Shown here piece after piece: positions 19,801 to 29,037 of a stretch of DNA of 64,000 bases. How positions within the stretch are numbered: position 1 is the first letter of the stretch; each line of letters begins with the position of its first letter. Source of the stretch: Seonamhaeicola sediminis. GTDB taxonomy: Bacteria > Bacteroidota > Bacteroidia > Flavobacteriales > Flavobacteriaceae. The notes under the pieces are model-generated. The model saw nothing but the letters and a program-made list of their open reading frames with translations, was not told the DNA's origin and ran no database searches. The position numbers and the translations under genes were made by a program. The stretch spans positions 248,001 through 312,000 of the forward strand of contig NZ_SMZJ02000001.1 in NCBI RefSeq assembly GCF_004358095.2. The letters are read 5' to 3'.

Positions 19801-20362
19801 AGTCTAAACCATCAATCTTTATCGCTTTTTTAGGCTTTGGAAAAGCTAATACTATAATGTCTTTGTAATAATCAAATTTGGTTTTAGGTTTTGGCAAAGC
19901 TTGTTTGATTGGTTTTCCGCCTTTAACCGTAAGTTCGCTAAAAACAACCGTTTGCATTGCGTTTTCTTCGGTAACCCAAGGCCCACCAGAAGACGACCAA
20001 CCAGCGCTATTGTGAAATGCTAATTCTAAATCCAAACGTTTGGCTTCTTCAGCAGAAAACTTAAATAAGTCTAGCCAGTCTTTGCTTAAATATTTTACAG
20101 GTCCTTGGGGAAAACCAAGATGCACATTAAACAATTGTGCTTCTTGAATACCAACAGCTTTCATGGCTTCTAAATCTTTGGTGATGCCCGATTTAGATAC
20201 ATTTCCGCTAATCCAATGCCACCATGTTCTAGCTTTTGCTTGGTTTGGAGGGTTTTTGAAACCTTTAAGCAGTACATCTTTATCATTTTTCTGGTTAGTC
20301 TGAGCAACAGAAAAACAAATGCTTAAAAAGCAAAAAAGTAATACAAAAAGGTTTTGTTTCAT
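16871..20362 (-). CDS. GH106 alpha-L-rhamnosidase
   Basis: A 1163-residue exported enzyme with a Sec signal ending SVAQ, the usual length for GH106 (BT0986 type). The start FKNPPNQAKARTWWHWISGNVSKSGITKDL and the segment HNSAGWSSSGGPWV are characteristic of the family. Candidate catalytic carboxylates lie in LIDSYEVETTNW (about residue 302) and GAESFTG (about residue 433), followed by FIFHTYVHQPWD. The C-terminal 250 residues hold a galactose-binding-like domain (VAVIAEVIVNGQNV, LWPNRLIGD). It should release terminal rhamnose from oligosaccharides in the periplasm. It is 12 bp downstream of the GH2 gene that heads the operon, and its stop overlaps the BNR_4 start. Confidence 0.88.
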   Translation of the reverse strand: MKQNLFVLLFCFLSICFSVAQTNQKNDKDVLLKGFKNPPNQAKARTWWHWISGNVSKSGITKDLEAMKAVGIQEAQLFNVHLGFPQGPVKYLSKDWLDLFKFSAEEAKRLDLELAFHNSAGWSSSGGPWVTEENAMQTVVFSELTVKGGKPIKQALPKPKTKFDYYKDIIVLAFPKPKKAIKIDGLDYKMLSERIRNHLLPDTKTIAKEAIIQKETIINLTSKLSEDGVLNWDVPKGDWVVLRLGHTPIGTTNRPAPPEAKGLEVDKMSKKGVDAYWESGIQPIIDKLGDLVGTTVNNCLIDSYEVETTNWTTGFDTQFESLRGYDLTAYLPTLAGYYVESGEVSERFLWDFRRTIGDLIAENYYAHFAQLCHENGMKFSVEPYWGPFDNMQVGAQGDIVMCEFWSGGYPFFDSPKFVSSIAHLNGSAIVGAESFTGIGGWDKHPANIKSIGDRAWAEGITRFIFHTYVHQPWDVAPGLALSYHGFDFNRLNTWWYQSKSYMDYLARSQFLLQEGKNVADVLVFTGESSPNTGFIKPEIKQMGFDYDLIGANKLKDLTVKNGTIFSSVGNTYQLLVLPESDFIKPETLEKIKALVDGGAKVIGKKPMQSPSLTDYPNCDKEVTTYVDELWGSSLVKDITIIEALSGAIPDVEIESSDKTDLSFIHRKTADTDIYFIANARKEVREITARFRVSGKQPELWNSEKGTIKDVVVFKENEDGTTTVPLQLGMEESVFVVFKKPANSNHLVEVSTKLQPSQLEPLSNLEIVKAEYGTFLQEGLVDITDKVSNTIKDGKLDFNMSRAFCDCDPAMGYKKEFRMEYQIGETKKQLHAEEREHIHIDARNKSLKILKAVFGKFKAETVGIPENYETFDVTDKIQKVVNSGTYDILVSNQLINSIIPEGNKPVLKITYKTDGEERTLFIPKGQILKLSKDRPQPKLEFEDGTINWTTPYPGKVNYTLASGETKVVEVKSVPKPIELSNDWEVTFPLNSKVAKKETFNDLMSWTNAQDEAIQYFSGTATYIKEFMLSDDLLQSDKIIELDLGNVAVIAEVIVNGQNVVTLWKAPFRINISDFVQKGKNTLEVKVTNLWPNRLIGDEKLKLDYPRQGKRAKPLPDWLLNHTERPSKRTTFASWNHYNKSDDLLKSGLLGPVKLTFFETVKLEN

Positions 20363-20374
20363 TGTTAAATAAAT

Positions 20375-23300
20375 TTAATCAATGAACAACTCGTCAATGT
20401 AAGGTGCGCTCTCTCCTGTAGTTTCTAATTTGATATTATTAGCTCCAGATTGCAGTACAATAATGGTGGGTACAAACTTCCATTCTTTTTCCCAACCACC
20501 TGTGGCTTTGAACTCTATACTTCTAACATATTCATCATTCACATAGAGTTTCATAGGGTGTAATTTCCCCTCATTATTATGCATATATCTAAAGCGAATG
20601 CTATAATCACCAGGTTCTCCATCATTCTCTTGATACCAAGTAATAGACCCTTCACCTCCTTTAAAATCCACAAAACCACTTCCTTTAAAACGGTGCGCCT
20701 CTCTACTTGGTTTAGCTGTTCCAGTTAAGGCGCCATCTTCTGCAGAAATATTAACACCTCTACCAATCCACATATCTGCAGAGTGTTCATCTCCCCAGAA
20801 AAGACCTTCGTTTTTACCGAATGTTTCTTCCATAGATAAAATAAGAACGTCGTTTTGTTTCACGACAGTTTTTACCGTAGTACCATCTTCAACTTTAAAA
20901 GGTTGGGTGTAAGCTAAACCATCTGTTTCTGGGTTTTTGCCATCTATCGTGTAAAGTACTTCAAAATCGTTGGAAGCATCATTTCCAAATAACGATACAG
21001 ATTGTACATCAATAGTAATTTCATTGGAAACATATAAGGCTTTATCTCCTAAAATAGAACCTACAATTACAGAGGCCTCTTTTGCATTTTGACCTTCTTC
21101 TAAAAACAATCTGGTTTTCCCGAAAAACATACTTCTGTAATCGGCTTTTGTTCTGCTGGTTGGGTCTATAGGATTTCCGTTTTCCATAGACACTTTATCC
21201 ACATCACCAACGATGTTGTAATACACCCTATTTTCTGCGTAGGGATTCAAATTATCGTCGGCATCCATCCCTTCTGAAGTTAGGATATAGCTCGCTCTAA
21301 AATCGCCTTCTGCTTCCAACTTAGTTACTGTGTTTTGTAAAGTAGATGGTTGTTTTGCCGTTGAAAAAGACGTTCTATTTACTTCCTTTCCATCAATATA
21401 CCCCACTGCTTCTATGGTTCCTTCTTCATAAGGCACTAACCACTCACATTGCATTTCGTTCCAAACCGTTCCTGGTTTGTCTTTACCTAAAGATTTTCCA
21501 TTTAAGAATAGCTCTACCTCATCGGTGTTAGAATAGACCCAAACCGGAATTTTAGTACCTTTTTCCATTCTTGGATGCGTCCAATGTGGTAGCATATGTA
21601 TCATTGGTTCTCTGGTCCACTGACTTTTATAGAAATAGTATAAATCCTTTTCAAAACCAGCCACATCAAGAGCACCGCCCATAAATAGGTTAAACGGTAA
21701 ACCACCATGAACCAAACCTGCTTCTCCGTAATAATCGAAACCTGTCCAACGAAAATGCCCACTATGCCATGGGGTATCGCGCATCACTTCCCAATATTTT
21801 CTTGCTGAAACTCGTACCGTAGCATTATCGTACGATGAGTTATAACGTTGTTTTCTATTTCTCCAATTTTTAGGATTTAAGCCTTCGTAAAAGAAAATTT
21901 CCTTTTCTGTAAGATTAGGCAATTCGTAGGTTCCTGGTAATTCATTATCGCGCCACCAAGTGTGGGTACGATAATACCCTCTAGTCTGCCATGTGTGAGG
22001 TGCTTCGGTGGAAATGAATGGTTTCTCTAATTCTTTTTCGTTTTGTTTATCTATAAAAGATTTTGTTTCAGAACCGCCATTAACCCCCTGAATATCCATA
22101 TCTTCAGGATTCCCTGCTCCTGAGGTAAACAAACGGGTTGGGTCTAAACTTTTTCCAAAGCTCACTAATTCTGGTGCCACATCGCTATGGGTTTCATTCC
22201 CTAAACTCCATACAAAAATACTTGGGTGATTACGGTCTCTAGTAATCCATTCTTTTACATCAGCTTGCCACCATTCGTCAAAGGCTTGTTTTCCGTAATC
22301 CTCTGGTGCCTTTTTATGCCAACCATCAAAAATTTCATCCATGACCAACAGGCCAATTTCATCACAGATATCATAAAACATGGGTGGTGCTGGATTATGA
22401 GACGGACGAATGGCATTGATACCCATACCTTTAAGTAACTCTAACTTCCATCGTAACATAGGTTTCGTCCATGCACCTCCAACAGGGCCACCTTCCCAGT
22501 GTTCGCAAACACCTTTTAGTTTTACGTTTTCACCGTTTAACCAAAAGCCAGTTTCAGTTTTCCACTCCACGGTTTTAAATCCGAAAACGGTTGTTTTTTC
22601 ATCTAATACTTCTTCACCATCAAGAATTTGAGTTACTGCTTTATATAAATTTGGTGATTCTGGGCTCCATAACTTAGGTGTTTCAACTTCTAAGTTTGCT
22701 TCTGATTTTGCTGCCTCAACGTCACTTGTTATCGATGTTAAAACAGTACCATCCGAACCTAGAATTGTAATTTTACTTTCTAAATTGTCAGAAGCGTTTA
22801 CAACATTAAGCTTTACATTTACAGAAGCCTTATCTGTGGCAATACTGGGCGTCGTGATAAAAATACTGTTAAGCTCAATGTGTGTTGGGTTCTTTTCAAT
22901 TAAAGAGACACCTGCATAAATACCACAGGGGTGATACCAACGGGCCGAGGGCTCTAAACTATTATCTACACGTACGGCAATAGTGTTTTGTCCAGCTTTT
23001 AAATGTTTTGAAATATCATACCGAAAACTAATATAACCGTAAGGTCTTTTACCCAGACGGTTCCCATTTACCCAAACTTCGCTATTCATATATACCCCAT
23101 CAAAATTGATATATGTGGTTTTAGACAAACTTTCTTTTGAAACATGGAAGTACTTACGGTACCAACCGATTCCGCCATCATGATAACCACCGCCTTGTCC
23201 TTGGTCACCTCCTTTTCTAACCCCTTTTTCGAAGGACCAATCATGAGGTAAATCCAAAGCTGTCCAAGAACTGTCGTCTAGTTCTTCTTGAGAAAAGGCT

Positions 23301-23425
23301 TCTTGGTCTTCATCTAAGATAAAAAGCCAATTATCATTGAAATTTGTACTTGTTGTTTTTTCTTGATTAGCACAAGAAACCAGCATTAAAAAGGCCAGCG
23401 AAAGAATAGAAAAAATAGTTTTCAT
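20375..23425 (-). CDS. GH2 beta-galactosidase-like glycosidase with C-terminal CBM-like domain, lipoprotein
   Basis: I start it at the ATG at 23425, because only that start gives a proper lipoprotein signal (MKTIFSILSL to LVSC, Cys18); an upstream in-frame Met at 23536 would put the signal 37 residues in and swallow the promoter. The resulting 1016 residues hold the GH2 domains: sugar-binding (PHDWSFEKG, VWVNGNRLGKRPYGY), Ig-like and barrel (RPSHNPAPP). The acid/base is Glu411 in SLGNE, and the probable nucleophile is Glu474 in ISTEAPHTW. After the barrel come further beta-domains, one with a chitobiase-C-like YTIDGKNPE, and a last CBM6/35-like module (about 890-1016). The NxK glucuronidase motif is not evident, so the sugar removed is uncertain. 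This is the first gene of a 13-gene transcript. Confidence 0.82.
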   Translation of the reverse strand: MKTIFSILSLAFLMLVSCANQEKTTSTNFNDNWLFILDEDQEAFSQEELDDSSWTALDLPHDWSFEKGVRKGGDQGQGGGYHDGGIGWYRKYFHVSKESLSKTTYINFDGVYMNSEVWVNGNRLGKRPYGYISFRYDISKHLKAGQNTIAVRVDNSLEPSARWYHPCGIYAGVSLIEKNPTHIELNSIFITTPSIATDKASVNVKLNVVNASDNLESKITILGSDGTVLTSITSDVEAAKSEANLEVETPKLWSPESPNLYKAVTQILDGEEVLDEKTTVFGFKTVEWKTETGFWLNGENVKLKGVCEHWEGGPVGGAWTKPMLRWKLELLKGMGINAIRPSHNPAPPMFYDICDEIGLLVMDEIFDGWHKKAPEDYGKQAFDEWWQADVKEWITRDRNHPSIFVWSLGNETHSDVAPELVSFGKSLDPTRLFTSGAGNPEDMDIQGVNGGSETKSFIDKQNEKELEKPFISTEAPHTWQTRGYYRTHTWWRDNELPGTYELPNLTEKEIFFYEGLNPKNWRNRKQRYNSSYDNATVRVSARKYWEVMRDTPWHSGHFRWTGFDYYGEAGLVHGGLPFNLFMGGALDVAGFEKDLYYFYKSQWTREPMIHMLPHWTHPRMEKGTKIPVWVYSNTDEVELFLNGKSLGKDKPGTVWNEMQCEWLVPYEEGTIEAVGYIDGKEVNRTSFSTAKQPSTLQNTVTKLEAEGDFRASYILTSEGMDADDNLNPYAENRVYYNIVGDVDKVSMENGNPIDPTSRTKADYRSMFFGKTRLFLEEGQNAKEASVIVGSILGDKALYVSNEITIDVQSVSLFGNDASNDFEVLYTIDGKNPETDGLAYTQPFKVEDGTTVKTVVKQNDVLILSMEETFGKNEGLFWGDEHSADMWIGRGVNISAEDGALTGTAKPSREAHRFKGSGFVDFKGGEGSITWYQENDGEPGDYSIRFRYMHNNEGKLHPMKLYVNDEYVRSIEFKATGGWEKEWKFVPTIIVLQSGANNIKLETTGESAPYIDELFID

Positions 23426-23457
23426 TTGGTTAAAAAAATATAGGATTGTAATACCTA

Positions 23458-23503
23458 CAAACTTAACCTTAAAAACAGATAAAATAATCCTGTAGTGTCC
23501 TGC
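23458..23503 (-). promoter_or_regulatory. Promoter and candidate operator of the 23425-1 operon
   Basis: On the minus strand GCAGGACACTACAGGAT (bases 23503-23487) holds two CAGG half-sites 10 bp apart. After 23 bp comes TAAGTTTG (23465-23458), a perfect match to the Bacteroidetes -7 element TAnnTTTG, and the ATG of the GH2 gene follows 32 bp later. The same arrangement precedes four other transcription units in this window. The binding protein is inferred to be the hybrid two-component regulator encoded next to it. Confidence 0.7.
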
Positions 23504-23588
23504 ACCATCACGTTTTTTAAATGAATTGAAACTCACCTATTTTTAGACTAAAAACTAATAAAATAAAATAGTTGAATAAGATAACACT

Positions 23589-26500
23589 TTAGTTACTAAC
23601 TGTAACTTTTTCTTGATATTCGGATGGTGTTATCCCATATTTCTTGTGAAAACATTGGCTAAAATATTTAGGTCTTTTAAACCCTACTTCGTATGAAACC
23701 TCTGAAATATTTAGTTTATTTAGCTCTAGGAGCTTAGCTGCGTGATTTAGCCTTATTTCCTGAATAAAATCATTGGGAGTTGAATTAGTCCACGCCTTAA
23801 TTTTATTAAAAAGCATAGAACGACTAACACCCAAATCTTCAGAAAACTGAGTTACATTAAAATCTTGATTAGATATATTATCTTTTACAATTTTGATAGA
23901 CTTTTTTAATAATTGTTCATCAAGTGATGTGAGAGAAACATCAATAGAGGTAAAATCATCATTAGACGAAAACTTATTTTTTAATCGCTGTTTAGATTCT
24001 AATAAATTATGAATTCTAAGACTGAATTCCTTTAAGTTAAACGGCTTACTAATGTAATCATCTGCACCACTTTCTAAACCTTCAAATTTATAAACTAAAG
24101 ACGACCTGGATGTTAAAAGAATGACGGGAATATGGCTTGTTGCCAAGGTTGTTTTTATTTTTGAGCAGAGTTCTGTTCCTACCATTTTTGGCATAATCAC
24201 ATCACTAATAATCAAATCAGGCAAATGCTTTAATGTTTTTTCAAATGCTTCTTTTCCGTTTTCTGCTTGAATAATATTGTAATTTGGTTTCAAAATCTCT
24301 TTAATAAAGGATCTTAACACCACATTATCTTCTGCGATAAGAATTGTATACTTTGTTTTTTCTAATAGTAAATCTTCTGGGTTACCAAGTAACTCAATAT
24401 CCTCAATATTAATCTGGGCAGCATATTGCGAGACATCATCACTCATTTTGAAATTTTCCAGTATATCACTTTCTGATAAATGCTTCTTCCCTAATTTAAG
24501 CTTGACAGTAAAAACGGAACCCTTAGGACTTAAATTCTTAGCAAATATTTCTCCGTGGTGTAACTTGACAATATTGCTGGCAATAGAAAGCCCAATTCCT
24601 GTACCTTTCTTGTATTCTTCAATTTCGTTGTTTTTTGAAACTTCAAAAAAGCGATCAAAAATTTTATCTAGGTGTTGCTCCGGGACACCAATTCCAGTGT
24701 CTTTAACCTCTACAATTAGGTTAGTATCATCTTTAGAAACATGAATACTAATAGCACCTCCTGCTTTGGTAAACTTGAATGCATTCGATATTAAATTATA
24801 AAAAACCCTTTCTAATTTATATCTGTCGTAATACACAAAAATTTCTTCTTCAGAGGCATGAAACTCATAGTTATAATGACCATTTTTGGCATGCTCTGAA
24901 AACGATAAAAATATTTCTTGTAAAAACTTTACTATATTTCCTTCTGCTACTTCCAGTTTTAATTGATTACTTTCAAGTTTTCTAAAATCCATCAATCTAT
25001 TAATAAGTCTTAATAATTGATTAGCACTACCCTCTATTATTTTTAGTTTCTTATAGATGAGATTAGGCCCATTATAATTCTCTAAAATATTTTGAAGTGG
25101 TCCTAAAATGAGTGTTAGAGGTGTTCTAAATTCATGTGAAATGTTCGTAAAGAATTGCAGTTTAGCTTTATTTAACTCTTCAGTTCTTTTCTTCTCGGCA
25201 AATTCAAACTCCAGTTTTTGTTTTAATCTTGATTTAGATTGAAGCATCCAAGAAATACTAAAAAACAATCCGAATGCTAATACAAAATAAATAGCATAAG
25301 CCCACCATGTAAACCAAGGTGCAGGTTGTATTGTTATATCAAGCTCAGTTATTTCATTATTCCAAACACCATCATAACCCACAGCTTTGACTTGAAACGT
25401 ATAAGTACCTGCATTTTGCAGGGTATAAAATGCTTCGTTTTGTTTAGTATATAACCAGTTATTATCTAACCCTTTAAGTCTATACGCATATTGATTGGTA
25501 TTGGAATTGATATAATTAGGAAACGCATAATTTATAGAAAAACTAGCATTATTATGAGGTAGAACAATTTCCTTTGAATAACTTATATTTTTAAATACGG
25601 TTTCATTTTTATTTAAAGTGTCAATTTTATTATTCTTAATTTTAAGATACGATAAAATTACCCTTGGGACGTTGGTCAATTTCACAATATTATCTGCTTG
25701 GAAAGTTATAACCCCTTGCTTTCCTCCAAAATAGAATTTATCATTTTCTTTAAGAGCAGCATTTACTCTAAAATCGTTATCCTGAGCTAGTGTTTGTTGG
25801 TTGTAAATTATACTTTCTTGCTTTATAGGATCATACTCTACAATTCCTTGATCTGTACTTAACCAAAGTAAGCCTTTGCTGCTTTCTAAAATTGCATTGA
25901 CCGTAAAAATTCTATTCTTTGCAGAAACAATAACAGTTTCAAATCTCTTATCTTCTGTGAATTTATAAAGCCCTCTAGTTCTTGAACCTACCCAAATCAC
26001 TCCTCGTGAATCTTTATGCACCGAAACTATATCTAATCTGCTAGAATCTACAATAGTTGGGTAATTTGATATCTTAAAATTTCCTTTCTTTTCTGCTTCT
26101 AAAAAGCTCAAATGGTCTGAACCAACAACAATTAAATTCCTTTTGTCTTTCAGAATAACTTTAACGTAACTGCTTTTTAATTGACGGGAGTTAAAAGCCC
26201 TCATTTTTTTTTGTTTGGTATCGTATTTTATTAAACCTCTACCTATAGTTGCTATCCAAATAGTATTACCAAAACCCTTTTTAATATCCAATACAGATAC
26301 GTCTTTTAAAAAATTTTTCAACTCAGAAGAAAGATAATTTTCGTACTCTTTTTGTGATTGTAAATCATAAATCTTGATACCATTTTTCATGGCACCAATC
26401 CAGAGTAAATTTCCATCCCTATATAAAGTCTTGATAGGATAAACTGTTGTTTTTGTTTTGTTTTGAACATCAAAAAGTTTTGTAACTATACCACTACTAT

Positions 26501-27626
26501 CTATTTTATTTAAATCTCCACCCTCTGTACCATAGTAAATATTTTTTTCGTCATCAGAGGCTATACAATTGGCAATATTATTATAGGTTCCAGAATTTTT
26601 AAATCTCCTAAAATTCTGATTGGCTTTGTGCCATGTCATCACTCCAACATCTTGAGTAGCTAACCAAATGGAACCATTTTTATCTTTATATATTTTTTTA
26701 AAATGATTTTTTACACTTCCAATATCTTCGTAAATACTACTATTAACAGTGGTTATTTCTTTTGAAGGTGTTACGATGAAAAGCCCTGTTGTTGTTGCTA
26801 ACCAAAGGTTTTCACTTTCATCTTTATACAAATCTTTAATCTCTATATTTTTAAAAAAATCAAATTCCTCAGGAGAACTAAATTGTTTTGTTTTTTTATT
26901 GAATAGTAAAAATCCGTGATACTTTGTAGCTAGAGCAATGATATCTGGTTCTACTTCTAATATTTTGTAAATAAAAAACCGCTTATTCAAATTCCTTGGG
27001 CGGTATGTTTGATGTTTAAATTTTCCTTCCTTACTCCTGCTTACTTGTATAATTCCATTAAAAGTAGCCAACCAAACGGTTTTTTTCTTGTCAACATGTA
27101 TATCTAATATCAGTGTAGGTTTTTTACTGTTTTTTAGAAATCTTATAAAACTGTCATGTTTCTTTGTATAAATGGAAATACCATCTTCTGTTCCAAACCA
27201 TATATTTCCATTTTTCATTTCAAAACTGGAAAAAATTCTATTACCACTTAAGGAATTTTCATCGGAAGTTTTGAAATATCTTTTAAATTGATCTTTTTGA
27301 GGTTCGTATTTGTTTAACCCGTTGAAAGTTCCTATCCATAAATTCCCATCTTTATCTTCTAGGATGTTATGCACATTATTACTACTTATTGTTGATTTAT
27401 CTTCAGGTAAACTTCTATAAACAACAACTTCTTCTCCATTAAATTTATTCAACCCATTATTTGTAGCTAACCATATTTGCCCAAGTTTATCTTGCTTTAT
27501 ATAATTTACGGTACTACTAGATAAACCATCAGATAGATTGAAATTTTTGAAATTAAAATCACCAATCTGAGATTGTACTAAACCAATCTGAAATAATAAG
27601 AAAAAATAAAATATCCTATGCCTCAT
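23589..27626 (-). CDS. Hybrid two-component system regulator (HTCS)
   Basis: A 1345-residue one-protein sensor-regulator typical of Bacteroidetes PULs. A signal peptide (ending LVQS) leads a periplasmic sensor made of two-bladed propeller repeats with the recurring pattern LWIGTFNGLNKY or IWLATNNGLNKF, then a Y_Y_Y domain (YAYRLKGLDNNW). A membrane span covers about residues 772-795. The histidine kinase has His831 in NISHEFRTPL and the ATP-binding DTGIGVPE and GTGIGLSIA. The receiver has the phospho-acceptor Asp1142 in IISDVIMP, and an AraC-type DNA-binding domain covers about 1240-1340 (VSYEVGFKRPKYFSQCF). It would sense an oligosaccharide of the target polymer and activate the operons. It has a 225-bp gap upstream and a 163-bp gap downstream, where the GH2 promoter lies. 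Confidence 0.93.
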   Translation of the reverse strand: MRHRIFYFFLLFQIGLVQSQIGDFNFKNFNLSDGLSSSTVNYIKQDKLGQIWLATNNGLNKFNGEEVVVYRSLPEDKSTISSNNVHNILEDKDGNLWIGTFNGLNKYEPQKDQFKRYFKTSDENSLSGNRIFSSFEMKNGNIWFGTEDGISIYTKKHDSFIRFLKNSKKPTLILDIHVDKKKTVWLATFNGIIQVSRSKEGKFKHQTYRPRNLNKRFFIYKILEVEPDIIALATKYHGFLLFNKKTKQFSSPEEFDFFKNIEIKDLYKDESENLWLATTTGLFIVTPSKEITTVNSSIYEDIGSVKNHFKKIYKDKNGSIWLATQDVGVMTWHKANQNFRRFKNSGTYNNIANCIASDDEKNIYYGTEGGDLNKIDSSGIVTKLFDVQNKTKTTVYPIKTLYRDGNLLWIGAMKNGIKIYDLQSQKEYENYLSSELKNFLKDVSVLDIKKGFGNTIWIATIGRGLIKYDTKQKKMRAFNSRQLKSSYVKVILKDKRNLIVVGSDHLSFLEAEKKGNFKISNYPTIVDSSRLDIVSVHKDSRGVIWVGSRTRGLYKFTEDKRFETVIVSAKNRIFTVNAILESSKGLLWLSTDQGIVEYDPIKQESIIYNQQTLAQDNDFRVNAALKENDKFYFGGKQGVITFQADNIVKLTNVPRVILSYLKIKNNKIDTLNKNETVFKNISYSKEIVLPHNNASFSINYAFPNYINSNTNQYAYRLKGLDNNWLYTKQNEAFYTLQNAGTYTFQVKAVGYDGVWNNEITELDITIQPAPWFTWWAYAIYFVLAFGLFFSISWMLQSKSRLKQKLEFEFAEKKRTEELNKAKLQFFTNISHEFRTPLTLILGPLQNILENYNGPNLIYKKLKIIEGSANQLLRLINRLMDFRKLESNQLKLEVAEGNIVKFLQEIFLSFSEHAKNGHYNYEFHASEEEIFVYYDRYKLERVFYNLISNAFKFTKAGGAISIHVSKDDTNLIVEVKDTGIGVPEQHLDKIFDRFFEVSKNNEIEEYKKGTGIGLSIASNIVKLHHGEIFAKNLSPKGSVFTVKLKLGKKHLSESDILENFKMSDDVSQYAAQINIEDIELLGNPEDLLLEKTKYTILIAEDNVVLRSFIKEILKPNYNIIQAENGKEAFEKTLKHLPDLIISDVIMPKMVGTELCSKIKTTLATSHIPVILLTSRSSLVYKFEGLESGADDYISKPFNLKEFSLRIHNLLESKQRLKNKFSSNDDFTSIDVSLTSLDEQLLKKSIKIVKDNISNQDFNVTQFSEDLGVSRSMLFNKIKAWTNSTPNDFIQEIRLNHAAKLLELNKLNISEVSYEVGFKRPKYFSQCFHKKYGITPSEYQEKVTVSN

Positions 27627-27805
27627 TTGTAGCTCTTATAACCTATAGCACAAGTTAAAAAATGTTTTAGAGTTATCGATAATATATTCTCAAAATGAAT
27701 AGGCGAAGTGTCATAATTCTAAAAATGCTACCTCAATATCATTTCACTATTATGGTTAATATTTTATTTTCTATAAAACTTAAAAGCAAAAAAAGTTTAA
27801 ATAAG

Positions 27806-27831
27806 AAAGGGAAGCCCAAGAGCTTCCCTTT
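27806..27831 (-). terminator. Hairpin terminator after the GntR gene
   Basis: A perfect 10-bp inverted repeat, AAAGGGAAGC at 27806-27815 and GCTTCCCTTT at 27822-27831, with a 6-base loop, lies 20 bp beyond the stop of the GntR gene (27852). On the minus strand it is followed by a T-rich stretch. It separates the regulator gene from the hybrid sensor gene downstream. Confidence 0.75.
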
Positions 27832-27851
27832 GGTAATAAAATAACTAAATT

Positions 27852-28895
27852 CTATGCTGATTCTCTATCAATATAAAAGAAAGGTGCTTTAACCTTATCC
27901 TTAACATTTTCTGTTATCATTTTTGCAGCCTGTACTCCCATAGCCTCAAAATCACATGAAATCACTGTGATGCCTAAAACTTGTTTTAAGGGTGTATCAT
28001 TATAAGATATAACTCCAACATTAACACCTAATTTATAGTCACTTTTCCTCACTAGATTCATTACTGCCACTAAATCATCTTCCTCTATAGTAATATATAA
28101 ACTTTTATTTTCTAATTGAAATTCATTAGAAATCTCCTCTACAATTTCGAAATCAAAACAAAATTTGGAACAAAACGCCCTAAAACCATCTACTATTTCT
28201 GAAGGATATGGGTAAAATGTGGTTTTTGGATAAACAAGTGTTAACTTATTATACTTATTGGCTATTTTCTCTTTACCACTTTCTAAAGCTGAAAAAATAT
28301 CATTTTCATAATCCTGATAGACTTCTATAAATTCACCTTCTATTTGCGAGCTTTTACTATCTAATAGAATTAAATTTTCCTTAGGCAATTCATTTATTAC
28401 TGCTTCTACCTTCTTTGTAAAACTTCTATGAGATAAGTTTTCTGTCCTAAAATGGGGCATGATTACAAAATAATCATACACCGATTTATACTTTGTCATT
28501 AATTCTAAAAAAAGTGTTTCATCGGAATGATAACTTTGAAGATCTACATGACAGTTATCGCCCATTTCTTTTAAAAAAGAATTGTAAACCTGTGTTTTAT
28601 AAGGACTCAGTTTATTAACAAAAAACAAAATATTCAATTTTGATATTAACTGAGTTTTGGCAATGTAGGTTCCTTTTCCAGGAACTGAAACTATAACTTT
28701 ACGCTTCTTTAAAACCCTGTAAGCTCTTTCAACTGTATCTCTTGATAAATAAAATTCTTTACTTAGACTATTTATTGAAGGTACTTGGTCTCCAAACTTA
28801 GCATTGCCTTTGGAAACATTATTAATTACAGAGTTAATAATCTGCAAGTATTTGGGCACTATAGAGTTTGTGTCTAGTTTTATAAGGTCTAACAT
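27852..28895 (-). CDS. GntR-family regulator with a LacI-type sugar-binding domain
   Basis: A 347-residue cytoplasmic protein without signal peptide. Residues about 10-75 form a GntR winged helix-turn-helix (VPKYLQIINSVINNV, DQVPSINSLSKEFYLSRDTVERAYRVL, GKGTYI). The remaining 270 residues have the alternating pattern of a periplasmic-binding-protein-like effector domain (LNILFFVNKLSPYK, LGVNVGVISYNDTPL, ITVISCDFEAMGVQAAKMI). Such regulators respond to a free sugar, and in this locus rhamnose or a uronate derivative is the obvious candidate. It is monocistronic, with a terminator behind it and a 142-bp gap before the sulfatase stop upstream. Its operator is not identified. Confidence 0.85.
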   Translation of the reverse strand: MLDLIKLDTNSIVPKYLQIINSVINNVSKGNAKFGDQVPSINSLSKEFYLSRDTVERAYRVLKKRKVIVSVPGKGTYIAKTQLISKLNILFFVNKLSPYKTQVYNSFLKEMGDNCHVDLQSYHSDETLFLELMTKYKSVYDYFVIMPHFRTENLSHRSFTKKVEAVINELPKENLILLDSKSSQIEGEFIEVYQDYENDIFSALESGKEKIANKYNKLTLVYPKTTFYPYPSEIVDGFRAFCSKFCFDFEIVEEISNEFQLENKSLYITIEEDDLVAVMNLVRKSDYKLGVNVGVISYNDTPLKQVLGITVISCDFEAMGVQAAKMITENVKDKVKAPFFYIDRESA

Positions 28896-29037
28896 GGCTT
28901 AAATAGTTTTAGTCATTTCAAAATTATGAAAGCCAGTTGAACTAAAAATCTAAATTATGGTAACCAAAAGTTTTTTAACATAGCTTAAGGCAAAACTACC
29001 TTTAAGTTATGTTTTTGAAAATTAATACAATTAATTA

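Noticed and set aside
23426-23536. Longer N-terminus of the GH2 protein starting at 23536
   Set aside because: It would hide the lipoprotein signal 37 residues inside the protein and make the promoter and operator coding.
23589-27626. Repeated segments of the HTCS sensor as a possible tandem DNA repeat
   Set aside because: These are ordinary propeller blades (LWxGTxxGL) conserved in protein, not in DNA.
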